Assembly (NCBI RefSeq): GCF_947179165.1
Contig: NC_077240.1
Location: 43,475,501 to 43,539,500, forward strand
Source of the DNA: Solanum dulcamara
Lineage: Eukaryota > Streptophyta > Magnoliopsida > Solanales > Solanaceae
DNA length: 64,000 nt
Direction of reading: 5' to 3'
In this document: positions 10,379-21,987 of the stretch, piece after piece
Numbering within the stretch: the stretch's first letter is position 1
Layout: each line of letters starts with the position of its first letter
Notes under the pieces: model-generated
Told to the model about the DNA's origin: nothing
What the model saw: only the letters and a program-made list of their open reading frames with translations
Database searches by the model: none
Translations under genes and position numbers: made by a program

Positions 10379-13202
10379 TGTCACGATCCAACCCCGTAGG
10401 AAGTGACTGGGGTTCGACCTGGACCCCCGTATATGTATCTATTAGCTATAGTCAAGTTGAGATATGTATAATGTGATACTACACCCCCAAAAACCCCAAT
10501 AGGTCAAAGCTTTTTCATGTACATGTAGCATCTTTCATTCGTATCATATCATGAAGGGCACTCAAGCCGACAAGGCTGCCACGACAAAGGAAACGTCCCA
10601 AAACATAAGTTATATAGGCACAACTGTACACACGTACATATACAACCCACATACATGTCCATATACCTCTAAGAGTAAGAACTGTAACATAAAGCGGGAT
10701 AGGGCCCCCGCCATACCTACGAACAAATAAATATATCCATCAAGGGTTAGTACCAAAATCTAGGCTCCAGGACAATGAAGTGCCTCTGAACCTGAGTGGG
10801 ACTCCTAAGCTGGCGGATCCCCAAAGTGTGTATCTATACCTGCGGGTATGAAACACGGCCCCCCAAAAAAAGAGGGTCAGTACGATATGTGTACTAAGTA
10901 TGTAAAGCATAAAATACCACAAAGAGAGTACAGTTGATATAGGGATGCAGGGAACAAATATAACAATTTATAAATCACTATAACTGCATCTTATAAAATA
11001 AAGTGATGTATCTCAGTGTCATATTCTGTAACCGGCCTGTTGTGGGACTCGGTAAATAACCATACTATCATAATAATTATACCATCATATATCATACTCG
11101 ACCCTTTATGGGACTCAGTCGTACCCAGCCCTTTATAGGACTCGGTGAATAATCATGTCATCATATATCATACCCAGCCATTTATAGGACTCGATCGTAC
11201 CCGGCCCTTTATGGGACTCGGTGAAAGATGTATTAACAGCATGCACGAGTAGAGTAGTGAGTAACCATATACCATTAGCTCATCATCTGAGACTCGGTAT
11301 AACAATCGTCACGAACTATCATTTGAGGATCAAAATTATCATCATCTCAAGTATCCTCTAAATGCCATTAGGGGCCATATCAATGGAGTCTCAGGAGTCA
11401 TATACTTTTATTAATATAATGCCAAACGGCTTATGCAATCAGAGACACTTGTCATTATAGAGTCCTTAGGCACAGGAGCTCATACATTCAATTACTATTT
11501 CATATATAGAAGGCTCGAGGGTGATAGCTCAACTACCTTAAGAGCCTTTTCCATCAGAGAGTAAATAAGAGAAATAAATCGTATTCAGGACTTAGGAATA
11601 GAGTTACCCTAGATCTCGTATCATACATCACCTATATCTGAGACATGCCAAAAAAAGAGAAGGATAGCTCTACATACCTCTTATGGGTTACCCATAACCA
11701 CATTCGCGTCGTCGTCCTCTGAACCTATTTAACATGAAAAGAATACTCATATTAATAACCTTCAACTCTCCAGTTCCTACATTTGTATTCAAGTATCCTT
11801 AGGAACCATTTCCTTGTTCGCCTTTCTCAACTAGTTTATAAGTTAATTAAGAAGTTAACAGGCAGCACCTCCCCTATAACTTGCTCTATCCAAACTTCCA
11901 TTTTAACCTCCAAAACTTATAATCCATATTAACAACCACAACTATCAGTGATACAACATTGAATTACTATAATATGATGCAATACAAGTTCCAAACCACT
12001 CGCCCAAAACCATGATATAAAAATAAGGTTTTTAATTTCTAATTTGTAAAACCTTTAACCATACGAAATGGAGGATTGTGTGGATGCAACCAGCTGCAAC
12101 CACACCCCTTTTAGAACACTTTTCATCCCTGCAACACATAACCAAACCACCTCCAATCTATAGCACCACAATTACAACACACTACGCGACTTCGATTTAA
12201 CTAGAACGACTTCAATTTAGTTTGTTTCTAACTTCAAGCATCATTATGCAATTTTCTCACCTCCAGCTTCGTTTAAGACATGTAATACACTCCATAACAA
12301 CATCATTAACTCCACTTTGAGAGGAAAGGACTTAGCTTGATAAAAACTTGCCAAAATTCACCTCGGAAGTCCTCTTAAAGCGGCTGAAACTTTGTGGTTG
12401 TTTGTTATCTTTTTGGTACTACTCCAAACCATAAATTTACATTATTAAAACCTTTATTTCATCGTGGTATACCATAGATAATTAATTTACAGAACAAAAT
12501 TAGAGGGCTTACCTTAAATTCTTGGCTGCCGTAGGTACTTTCTTTTTCTCTCTAGAATTTCTCTAAGTTTTTCCTTGGATAATGTTTAAGAACAAGATGA
12601 AAATGAGGCTTAGTCACTAACATATACACCTCCTTAGGAGGTGACATGTATTATCCTCTAGAGGTGACACGTGTCCAACCCTTATTAGGCCAACACATCT
12701 ATGCAGCCAATCAGGGGTTGCCACATGACAAGTGGGGTCCACCCCAAGAAGGTGGGTCACCTACTTGACCCCAAGTAGATGCATCACCTACTGCCACATG
12801 TCAGCTTTCCTTGCTTCCATGTGTCACTTCCTCTTGCTGCTACGTGTCACTCTCTTCTCCTCCTCGTGGGTTCGTAATCTCGTCTTACTTTAAAAACCTA
12901 TGTAATCCTTGCTACGTAAGCTCGACGTATACTCTAGTAGATTAAGTATGTAATACTTCTAAGTTGGTAGCTTACATAAGTAAGTCAAGTCCTACAACTT
13001 ATTACTTGGCCTCCAACTCCTTCCGGACTCTTATAACCCTATTTCCAACCTTCTCTATTATGGGGTATCACATTCTCCTTTTCTTAAAGTTGTTTGATAG
13101 CGTGATAGATAATCTAGATCGCATGGCACTTTTTAGGAGGCTTAAGCACCTTTTAAGATGCTTATGAACACATTCCAAGGTACAAAAGTACGGGGTATAA
13201 CA
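10379..13202 (-). repeat. lone LTR (2824 bp) in place of the Ogre pol
   Basis: On the - strand it starts TGTTATACCCCGTACTTTTG (13202) and ends with GATCGTGACA (10379), with normal TG...CA ends. A relative in the same orientation occupies 62899-64000. No internal region or second LTR adjoins. The five flanking bases differ (taaac on the left, tctaa on the right), so there is no target-site duplication. Inside are a dyad repeat array (11035-11225) and no convincing gene. The family is a Solanaceae Ty3/gypsy type that I cannot name with certainty. Confidence 0.75.
11035..11225. repeat. interspersed about 22-bp dyad repeats
   Basis: Five related blocks of the form ccggccctttatgggactcg are seen near 11035, 11098, 11132, 11179 and 11208. 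Each contains a short inverted repeat (CCC TTTAT GGG or variant). Spacing is irregular (about 29-63 bp), with AT-rich 'ccatcatatatcata' text between some of them. Confidence 0.7.
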
Positions 13203-15165
13203 TCTAAAATACTTCTCAACATCTGAATGAGCTCAGGCCAAACTTTATTGTTGATATGAATGCAACAACCTTAACTTTAAAAAAAGACAAAACTTTCATT
13301 AGAAACTGCTTTATTGGCATTCATTATGTTGATTGATAATTTGGAAGTGCGTAGGATCCTTCAATTGAATGGCTTTGGTATCAATCAAGATTTGAATTTT
13401 ATATTTCAAAGAGTGGCATGCTTTAATTATGTGCCCCTTAATCCCTGATTGATAGGCACAAATCTTATTGGGATAGTACTATTTGGATTGAGTGTCTGGA
13501 TTCATCGTAGGGATAGGTGTGCTATAACCAGCTATCTTGAGCTTTTCATAAAGTTGGTCTATAGGCTCAGCTAAATGAGTATAGTTCTTGCTGGGCTTCT
13601 TTTCAAAAGTGGGTCGATTTTTGTATCCATGTTGTGGAGGGACCTAAAAGTATGTCGGTTGAATATTATAAAAGGATAGGTAGGATATTGAGGAGGTATT
13701 GGATATGGAGACATATGATATGAGGGTGCTTGATAGGGAAGGAATAACGGGTAAGGTGGAGGCATTTGGTATTGAAGAGGTGCAACATATGGTGATTGAG
13801 AAGGAGGTATGTGGTTTTGGTAGGTGCGAGGGTTTTTTATTCCATGATCCATCATCACAGAACCCATATCTTTCTTCCTTCGACTTTTTGATAGTCCCTC
13901 ATATTTCAGAGCTTTGTTAGTAGTCTATAAAGCTACTAGGTTAATGATGGTACCATTCTTGATACCTTCCTCAACCCTTTCTCCTAATATAATGATATCA
14001 GTGAAACTCTTTTCAGCGATGAGCATCATCTTATCGTAGTACTGGGCTCTTGAGCACGAATGAAATAGTCCTTTGTTTGAGACTTCTCTATAGGAGGCCT
14101 AGCCTTGGCAATTTTGGACCTCCACCTTATAGAATAATCTCGAAAAGACTCGTTTGGCTTCTTCTTTAGGTTTTGATTATGAAACCAATCCAGCGCATTT
14201 TCAATATTGAACCCAAGCCTATTCATGAAATTAGAAGCCATGTCTACTCACTTGGACCACTTTTGGGAATCTTGTTCAATATACCATGACAGAGCCTCCC
14301 TTGTGAGGCTTCTCATGAACAACTTCATTATAATTTTCCTGTCTATTCCAACCCCTACCAATTTGTCACAATACATCCGTAGGTGGGCCTTAGGATCTTC
14401 AACGCCATTGAACAGCTCGAACTTCGAAAGTTTGTAGCCCTCAGACAGCTCAATAATCGGATGCATGCATAAGTCTTCATAACTTAGACCACCTACTTTC
14501 TTTCTCCCTTCCACATTCTATATTCTATTGGCTAAAATGTCCAATTTCTAGGACATGGACTTTATCAGCATGTCTTTTTGAGAAGACTCTGACTCATGGA
14601 AGTGGTGGGTGACTGGAAGGGTTTCAATATATATATGGTTGTGATTTTTGGTAGCATGGGTATGGAAAATATTGGTTGTGGACTTGGAAGGCATTTCATA
14701 GGTGTAGGTGGAGGTTTGCGAGTATAGAGTCGATTCAGAGTATTTAAATAGTAGTGGTAATTCAGAGGTTGAGCATGTGGGAGAGACATATGAATGGAGC
14801 TTATGAGTGGAGGAAGGTGATTTGGAAGTGACATAAAGGCAGAGCTTGGAGTGTTGTTAAGTGGTGAGGGTGGTTTTGGAGAGTGGTTTGATTGGTGGTA
14901 GCCATTTTATCCTCACGCTCCCTAAATGGGGTGCTAAGATCGATTGATATTTTTGCTAAATCATGCATGTTAGCCACATCTTCTTCTATATCTAAGATTC
15001 TTCACTCGATCCTTGAAACCAAATCACTTGATTATTGACCCACTTCTGAAGTTGCCTCATTAACGTTGTTGATATCAACATCTTCTCTTTGTTTTTGTAG
15101 CTTGATCTTTTAGGTGGAGGAGGGGGAGAAGGAGGAGCCCCTTTTGATCGAGCATGGTATGCTAG
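13203..15165 (-). pseudogene. Ogre/Tat gag remnant
   Basis: Structural Gag of the Ogre element. Read from right to left: a low-conservation Pro-rich N-terminal part (15165-14560); the core with GYKLSKFELFNGVEDPKAHL and LMRSLTREALSWYI (14514-14248); then FNIENALDWFHNQNLKKKPNE (14241-14026); then a Pro/Tyr-rich segment (13867-13571); and a tail with an HIIKAC block near 13420. The core motifs are those of Solanaceae Ogre/Tat Gag. Stops and frameshifts separate every segment. The sequence stops abruptly at the foreign LTR boundary (13202), and no protease domain follows. Confidence 0.8.
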
Positions 15166-15183
15166 TATGCAAAAATAGATCAA

Positions 15184-16818
15184 CCTTTAAGGATGGGAAA
15201 AAAGCAAAATCAAAAGAAAAGGTAACTTGTTAGCTGATTAAAGCATTATTATAACAATAAATACGTTGTTTTGGTAAAATAAACATCCTAAATGCAAGGG
15301 ACCTCGTTGAGCCAGAGGTAGGCCTAAGATGATAAATAAGTGGCACGCAATAATTAATCCAACCCTTAATTTGTCAATTTGAAGATTAGAGTTAGAAAAA
15401 GAAAAGATAAAGAAAGTAAACTACTTGATTCATTGATAAATTCGAACAATCACATCATCTTTAAAATAGGAAAATAGAAAAACGAAGCATGAAACTAAGG
15501 AGATGGGATAATAAGGGAAAATGCTCCTAGGCAAAAATAATTCAAAACGCTAGTCTCCAGTTGGGCACAACTTGCTCTTGCATCTCTAGGGTGACATTGT
15601 ATTGATTGTTCAACAAATTGAGTATCCAAGTCCTCTCTCTTTCGTCGGCAAGTCCAGGGAGCCTTTCTCTACTCAAGTCTTTGTCTTCAGCATCCTCTAA
15701 GAGCCACACGTAGTATTATGGTGTCCAAAATGGGTGATGTACGCAAATATCTATGCTTACTACTCTCTCCCACCTTTGCATTATTTTGTGGAGTTAGGAA
15801 TATCTGATCCAAAAAGATACTCATAATTGCCCATGTTGGATCGCAATGGTATCATTTGAATCTACCTAAACTGGAAAAGTACGCAAAGAGAAGCGTATGG
15901 TTGAACACCTTTTAGGCCGATTAGCTCAATGAAGTAGCGCTCATCACCCCTTATTATGGCATAATGAGTGTTCAACCAGAAGTATTTCCATTGGATGTGG
16001 CATCCAGAAAGTTCTTTTAGAAATGCAACCCAGTATTTAACACTTACAGGGGCAAGGAAGTATTTCATCCTTGTCGGGTGACTTGAAATTTTGTTTCCCA
16101 TACCATTTAGCATATCTATCAAATTACAACTTTTGTAAAAGTGCTCGACTGCCCATATCTACATTAAGAAGTTACACCCTTCAAAGAACCTTCTGCCTCT
16201 AACACATGCTGATAAGCTTCTCATTATCTCTTCTAATATCATAGGCACTAGAGTTACTCTATCCACCCCTCTTGATAAAGTACGAACCACAGAACTCAAG
16301 CGGGTGTCTATGTTCCCACTTTCTCTAGGAAAAAACAAACAACCTAATAGTGCAATAGCAAAAGCATTTACACAGTATCTTCCCCATTCTTCGACTAAGT
16401 ATGGAAATTCTTGATTAAACATTTGATAACCATCACCACGACCAAAAGGTAAATATAGAAAGTTTAGGGATATCAATCCAAAATCTAAACCAACTAAATT
16501 TGGGTTGTATTTCAATCCTAGATTTTTCAGAAACTTTCTTGGTGATTGTTTGTAAGGTACAATCATGTCGCGATCCAGATAGGGTAAGTCGAGAAATCCA
16601 CTAATTTCCGTTAGTGTTGGTGTCAATTTGAAATCACGAAACCTAAAGACTGCCCTTGCAGGGTTCCAAGATCTCAACAATGCTTGAATCAAGTAGCGGT
16701 TTGGGAGGACAAAGATGAGGTAAGTGAGGCCACCTAATAAGATGCGAACGTCCCTCTCATGGTCTTGTTGCATTTTTCTCCACCAATCTGTTAGTTTATG
16801 GCTTACTTCTACGACCAT
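15184..16818 (-). pseudogene. Ogre ORF1 remnant (DUF7745-like, plant mobile domain type)
   Basis: The extra reading frame before gag that marks Ogre-type elements; its role is unknown. The longest open piece (16818-16159, 219 codons) starts with an ATG and contains SWNPARAVFRFRDFKLTPTL and a run on the theme of EWGRYCVNAFAIALLG. A second piece (16122-15862, 86 codons) has WVAFLKELSGCHIQWKYFW. These patterns match the DUF7745/plant-mobile-domain proteins I recall. Stops lie between the pieces. From 15860 down to 15184 only scattered coding similarity remains. The ATG at 16818 is 1.1 kb after the primer binding site, a normal Ogre leader length. Confidence 0.7.
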
Positions 16819-17710
16819 TTGGGTGTTGGCGAAATTTGGGAGGGATATTATGACTGCAAAAACAACAAATAAATTCTAAACTTTATTTTGATATAATTAG
16901 GCTTGGATTAATTAGTGTGATCACATTGACACATAATATGCAATTTACTAAAGGGTGTTGGAGCTCTTTTGGACAAAGGGTCGCTAGTATAATATGGATT
17001 GACACCAAGAGTCAAACCACCTACGGTTTTATGCATATGTGACCTAATTTTCTAAGATGTGGGTAGACACGGACTGAGGATATTCTTATATGAGAAGGCA
17101 TGTGATCCCACAGTAGAAAAACTATCCGCTTATACCCATGCATCTGCCAACTCTCTAAATATAGGGTGTTTGAAGAGGATTTGTGAGAGGTGCAAAGGCA
17201 CAAGATCACGGAAAAAAAAGGTTCCCAAGTGGGGGAAGTATGAACGAAATGTCAGTTTATCAAAGCAGTAACAATTAGTATTTAAATGGAAAGCAGTAAC
17301 ACATAAGCAGTTTAAGAAAAACAGTAAATAAATGAATACGAGAAGAAAACATATGCAAAATCAAATAAAGTAAAATAGACAAAATAGGAATAAAACACAT
17401 AAGGAATAGGGTTTAGGTTTGACATTGAAATAAAATAGAAATTAAATTACTATAAACAGGCATGCAGTCATTTAAGGAAAATCAAATAAACACATATCAA
17501 GAATTATCAATTTAAGGAAAACAAAATTAAAGGAAAAGGAAAGGAATAAACGTGTAATAAACAAGCAAATATACATAATATCAAATAAGGAAAAAGGGAA
17601 GGGAATAACATTGAGAATGAAAAAATATCGAGCATGAGAAAAAAATAAACAAACGAATATAAACCCCACATAAGAAATATAAGACACATAGTGGTAAGAA
17701 CCTAGTTATA
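16819..17710 (-). other. Ogre leader between primer binding site and ORF1
   Basis: No gene seen. The sequence is A-rich on the + strand. Short ORFs on both strands have no recognisable family and are probably chance. The position (after the PBS, before ORF1) marks it as the untranslated leader of the Ogre RNA. Confidence 0.6.
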
Positions 17711-17728
17711 TCCCCAGTAGAGTCACAA
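17711..17728 (-). promoter_or_regulatory. Ogre primer binding site (tRNA-Arg type)
   Basis: On the - strand, TTGTGACTCTACTGGGGA follows the LTR end (…GCGACAACA) directly. It resembles the tRNA-Arg-complementary site known from Ogre elements, with a few substitutions. The tRNA assignment is from memory. Confidence 0.6.
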
Positions 17729-18599
17729 TGTTGTCGCGCCCCATTTTTCTAAAAATGGGTTTGCAACGACGTGAAAACTCTTTTAGGATTTTAAAATGAG
17801 AAGAGTCGCCACCTCACGAATTAAAGACGCGTTAGGGCACCATTCTACACTAAATTAATTTTAAAGGGTCAATTGCTATAAGAGGTTCAAATTACCTCAA
17901 AAGGAAGGTGTTAGATACCTTTCGAGGTCCACAAATGTGGATCCCGGCCGAATCTTATAAATCTATGTGGTGGTGAAAATATAGCAAATAGGATCTCTTA
18001 TTTATTAAATAAAAAAATATAAAACTAAGTGATGAGAGATATTATATAAAATAAGTAGTAGGCAAATATTCAATTAATAAATGATAAGTAAGGACATGAT
18101 AAGCGAGAATATAGAAACTTACATAATTAATTAGAGAAAGAAAATTATTTCTCTCATTAGTTAAACTATCCCAAATAAATACAAATAACAATATTAAAAA
18201 TTTAAATAATGAAGGATTTAACTAAACTAAATTATCTTATTCTACTCCTATCAAAGTCAGGCTTATTAACGGAAGACAAGATACATAAAGTATACCCGAA
18301 TCACCTTTTTATTATTTAGGTGTCCATTTACCCCTACCCCTCCTAAATTAATTTATTATTATAATCCTAAATCGATCTAAAAGCAATAATAAAACTAATA
18401 TCCTAAAAGGTGTCTAATGTCCCGACTTAATGTCCAAGAGGCATTGGACTTACTAATTGGGTAAGTTCTAGACTTAAAGGAAAATATAGTTTTCCTAATT
18501 AGACATTTCGTCAAACGAAACAAGTAAGACGAGCAATTAGCACATAAAATCTCAAGTATGCCTCTAAATTAATTCATTAACATGCTTGAAAACACATAC

Positions 18600-19560
18600 A
18601 AGTTGTGAAGGTCATAATAAACACAATGTGTGTGCATACATGATCAAACAACATGAACGTTGAATAAAGTTGGAGAAAATTTTATTATAGGAACAATTTT
18701 AATTACTAAACTAATTGAAATAAGGGAAAAGTATTTTTATCAATTTTTAATTATAAACATGCTAAAAATATTTATGAAATTTTATGGGCATGCTTTCTAA
18801 TTAAAACAACATGTTGAAAATATTATATAACACCTATAGGCATGATTTCTATTAATATGGCATGTTTGAGCATTTATTAAAAGGTATAAGCATGGTATAA
18901 AATAACTTGATAAATATTTATTTAAATCCTATAGACATGATTTTTTAAATGAAAATAATACGCTAAAAAAACTTATTGAACTGTATAGACATGGTTAAAA
19001 TAAAAACATGAAAGTATTTATTATATTCGCACAACATGCTGAAAATATAAACATGACACTAAATATTTAACATGTTGAAATTATGATATAGTACCTATAA
19101 AAATTATTTCTATAAAAAAATATTCTGAAAATATACGGGATAACACATGATTTTCTATGTGAAGTAATATACTAGAAATTATTTAATAAGGGTTTATGAT
19201 CATGATATCTAGTTAGCTGACATGCTGAAATTATTAAACAATACCTACAAATATGATTTATATGTGATATGCGACAGATTTATTATTAAAATCTTTAAAT
19301 GGACAGAATTATATACGTTGTATATTACGAATACTAAGGCATGAGATAGTGATATAGACATGCTAAAATAAGATCATATATTCATGATTTCTATAAAATA
19401 CTAAAATATTCGTTTAAGTCCTATAGACATGATTTCTATATTATTTTAGCATGTTAAAAAATATATTAAATAGATCCTATGAACAATGATTTCTATATGA
19501 CATAATAGGCTCAAAATATTCTTATGGGCATGATTTCTAGAATTATTAGAAGAAACATTA
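18600..19560. repeat. degenerate AT-rich tandem repeats in the Ogre LTR
   Basis: Many imperfect copies of cctatagacatgatttctat and of 'aacatgctgaaaatatt' recur at irregular distances of roughly 60-130 bp. They are too decayed for a firm unit length. Confidence 0.55.
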
Positions 19561-20353
19561 TATTCATAAATAAACATGTTCAATGATTCGGACAGTAACG
19601 TGAACAAGTTATACATTAAACACTTAACTTGTTTAAGCATACGGACAGGAAACCACTTCAAATTATGTGATAAGTGTTATCACGATTATTTAGTCAGGTT
19701 CAGTAGACAAGAGCATATGATTATTTCGAATATACTTGGCATCTAACGCGCACAAATACATACGAGAAGCAAGTCGCACATAGGTTCCCCTCCCCTAAGT
19801 AGTCCCCAATTATTTATTAGAGCAGTGTTTAAAAGATTATTACAACCCAATAAAAATAAGTAACTTAAAAATACACAATTTTTTCAAAATTAAAATTAAG
19901 AATAAACTCAGACAATCCCCTTCCCAGCGACTCTTCTGATTTGGAACCTTTAGAGTTCAAATCCTATTAACATAAAAAATCAATATACGATATATTCGGA
20001 AAAACACAATATAGATGGATCATATATAAAAATTATTCTAAAACAGGTCCACAAAAATCTAGTGAACACTAATTCACACAAATAGAGAGAGAGAGAGAAG
20101 ACTAACCTGGATGCCTCTTTTTTCAATAGCAAACAGAAACATAAAATAAAGAGTGACGAATACAGAAAATAAAGGTATGCTCGTGAAAAATTACTAACCA
20201 GTCGAAAGATGATGAATAAATAGACTTGATTTAATTATTTTGAAGTAGTGAATGAAGCAATGAAGTTCTGGAAACCTTTGTAAGAACTGTTTTGAGAAAG
20301 TATGTGTGTTATGCTAAAAAAATGAAAGCATCCCCAAACAATGAAGGGAGGTT

Positions 20354-20365
20354 CTCTTTATATAG
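20354..20365 (-). promoter_or_regulatory. putative TATA box of the Ogre LTR promoter
   Basis: CTATATAAAGAG on the - strand, about 2.1 kb from the LTR start once the nested element is removed. A clean TATA consensus in the LTR sense orientation; function is inferred. Confidence 0.5.
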
Positions 20366-21982
20366 TGAGTAGGGGCTGAACATTAAAGGGAAACAAATTA
20401 GGTGTGATTATTTCCTTAAACAAATAGGGAGAATTAAGTAGGAAATCAAAAAAGTTTTTCGAAAACAAAATGAGTAAGAATCCGTCTAGTTTATTTCTTA
20501 AGGTAAGAAGAATCATTTGAAATAAGGAGAACTGTATTTAAGGCCGAAATTTAATAGAGTGAACTACAAAAAGATGGTAACCAAGTAACAATCTATTCAA
20601 CTAATTATGGTATAAAAAATTATATTAAAATTTACCTTAAGTGATAGAGTACTAACTTTTTACCATAAATAAATTAGTATCAAGACTTGTATGCTTTTTC
20701 AATTAAACAATAAAATAAAGTCTGAAGTGATTTTAATAATGAGCCACAACTTGTCATAATTAAACCTTAAGCAAAAGAAAAAGAAAAACAAAAATTGCTC
20801 AGTTATACATCTTGCAACAAATATTTTCCATAATGAATTATGCTATAATCGAGCTAATCAACCAAACTTCATAATCAAATAAGAGAAAGCAAAGAAATAG
20901 ATATGGAAATGATGAATAATACCTAAGATGCCTGTAGTAGACGAATATCTATTTTTAATAATGTTTTTAAGCAGGTCAAGAACACTTACAAGACACTAAC
21001 ATTAATAGAATAATCATCTACATGAATGAGTATCAATCAGCCAAGAATCTAAAACACGTTGGAGTTCATGCTCAACTTCGCAACACAACTATTTTCGCGC
21101 AAGGTAAACATACATAAAAGACTATTGAAAAAATTGTTTAACTAAGAAAATGAACCTGGACGGATCTTGACAAATCCGTCTTTAACGAGCCAAAATCTCA
21201 AACTTTATTTGAAAAAACTCGTATCCACCTCATCGCTTGTATCCTGGTACAATGGAGCTTTTCTTAATGGAACTGGTGAGAATAGAGAGACATGGCGACT
21301 AGTCTTTTTTGTCGGTGAACTAACAATAAGGGGAGAGGAGCAGAACGACGAAGACTTCGTGGTTATTTTATGGCTTGAGTCGTAGGTCTTGCTATACCTA
21401 CTGATGTTGATGGGGAGAAAGAGAAGAAAGAGACAGTTGATGTTTATCTATACGGTGAGATTTCACCAGTGATAAAAGAAGAATGGGCAACTGGAAATAA
21501 AATAGGGATATTGAGATACTTGTCTTGCCACTGATGCTCTGCCAGAGATAGAGTGGACGATAGGATGATTGGGTTTCCGATGGTGGGGAGGCATTCGTAG
21601 GGGTTTTAGAGGAGAGAGAGAGAGAGAAGACAAGGGTTTCACTATTTTCCACCTCGCTAGTCACATGCAGGTGGCAGCGAAGGCGAGACATGGAGGAGAG
21701 AGATCGGCAAGAGGGAAGTGGATTTTTTGAGAGGAAAATGGGAGAGTGGTGGCGGGTCTGCTTCTCTTTTAAGAAGAAGAAGAAATGAGGTTATGGCTAG
21801 GGATTTAGGGGTCTTGAGATTTTAAAAGGAAATAAGAGGAGCTTTAATCTCTGTTATTGTTCAGAGTGAGATGAGTGGCCGATATTGAATTGTGGCATAG
21901 GAAAACTTGCTAGATGGTTCAGATTAAAAGTTAGACTTAGCCACTTTGCTCAAATGTGGCTAAAATTGAAACGAATTGTGTA

Positions 21983-21987
21983 ATAAG
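21983..21987. other. left target-site duplication ATAAG of element no. 2
   Basis: ATAAG before TGTAATGACC, repeated at 32417-32421 after GTGACA. The uninterrupted site exists once at 7316-7320 in the Ogre 3' LTR, which proves the insertion. Confidence 0.95.

Larger units (their letters stand above)
17729..21987 (-). repeat. Ogre 5' LTR, inner 4.26 kb
   Basis: Ends (on the - strand) with GGGGCGCGACAACA at 17729 next to the primer binding site. Its outer 191 bp (21797-21987) match 7130-7320. The missing outer end is 32422-32927, cut off by the insertion of Tekay-family element no. 2 at 21988. The total LTR length without the insert is about 4.77 kb, in the known Ogre range. It contains a TATA box (20357-20365), degenerate repeats (18600-19560) and GA/AAG-rich microsatellites near 20086 and 21610-21790. 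No gene is seen. Confidence 0.75.

Noticed and set aside
10374..13207. Target-site duplication around the lone LTR
   Set aside because: taaac and tctaa share only A/T bases by chance; no shift of the LTR edges that keeps TG...CA makes a 5-bp match.
14565..14834. 89-codon Pro-rich - strand ORF
   Set aside because: Part of the low-conservation N-terminal gag region of the Ogre element, in a shifted frame; not a separate gene.
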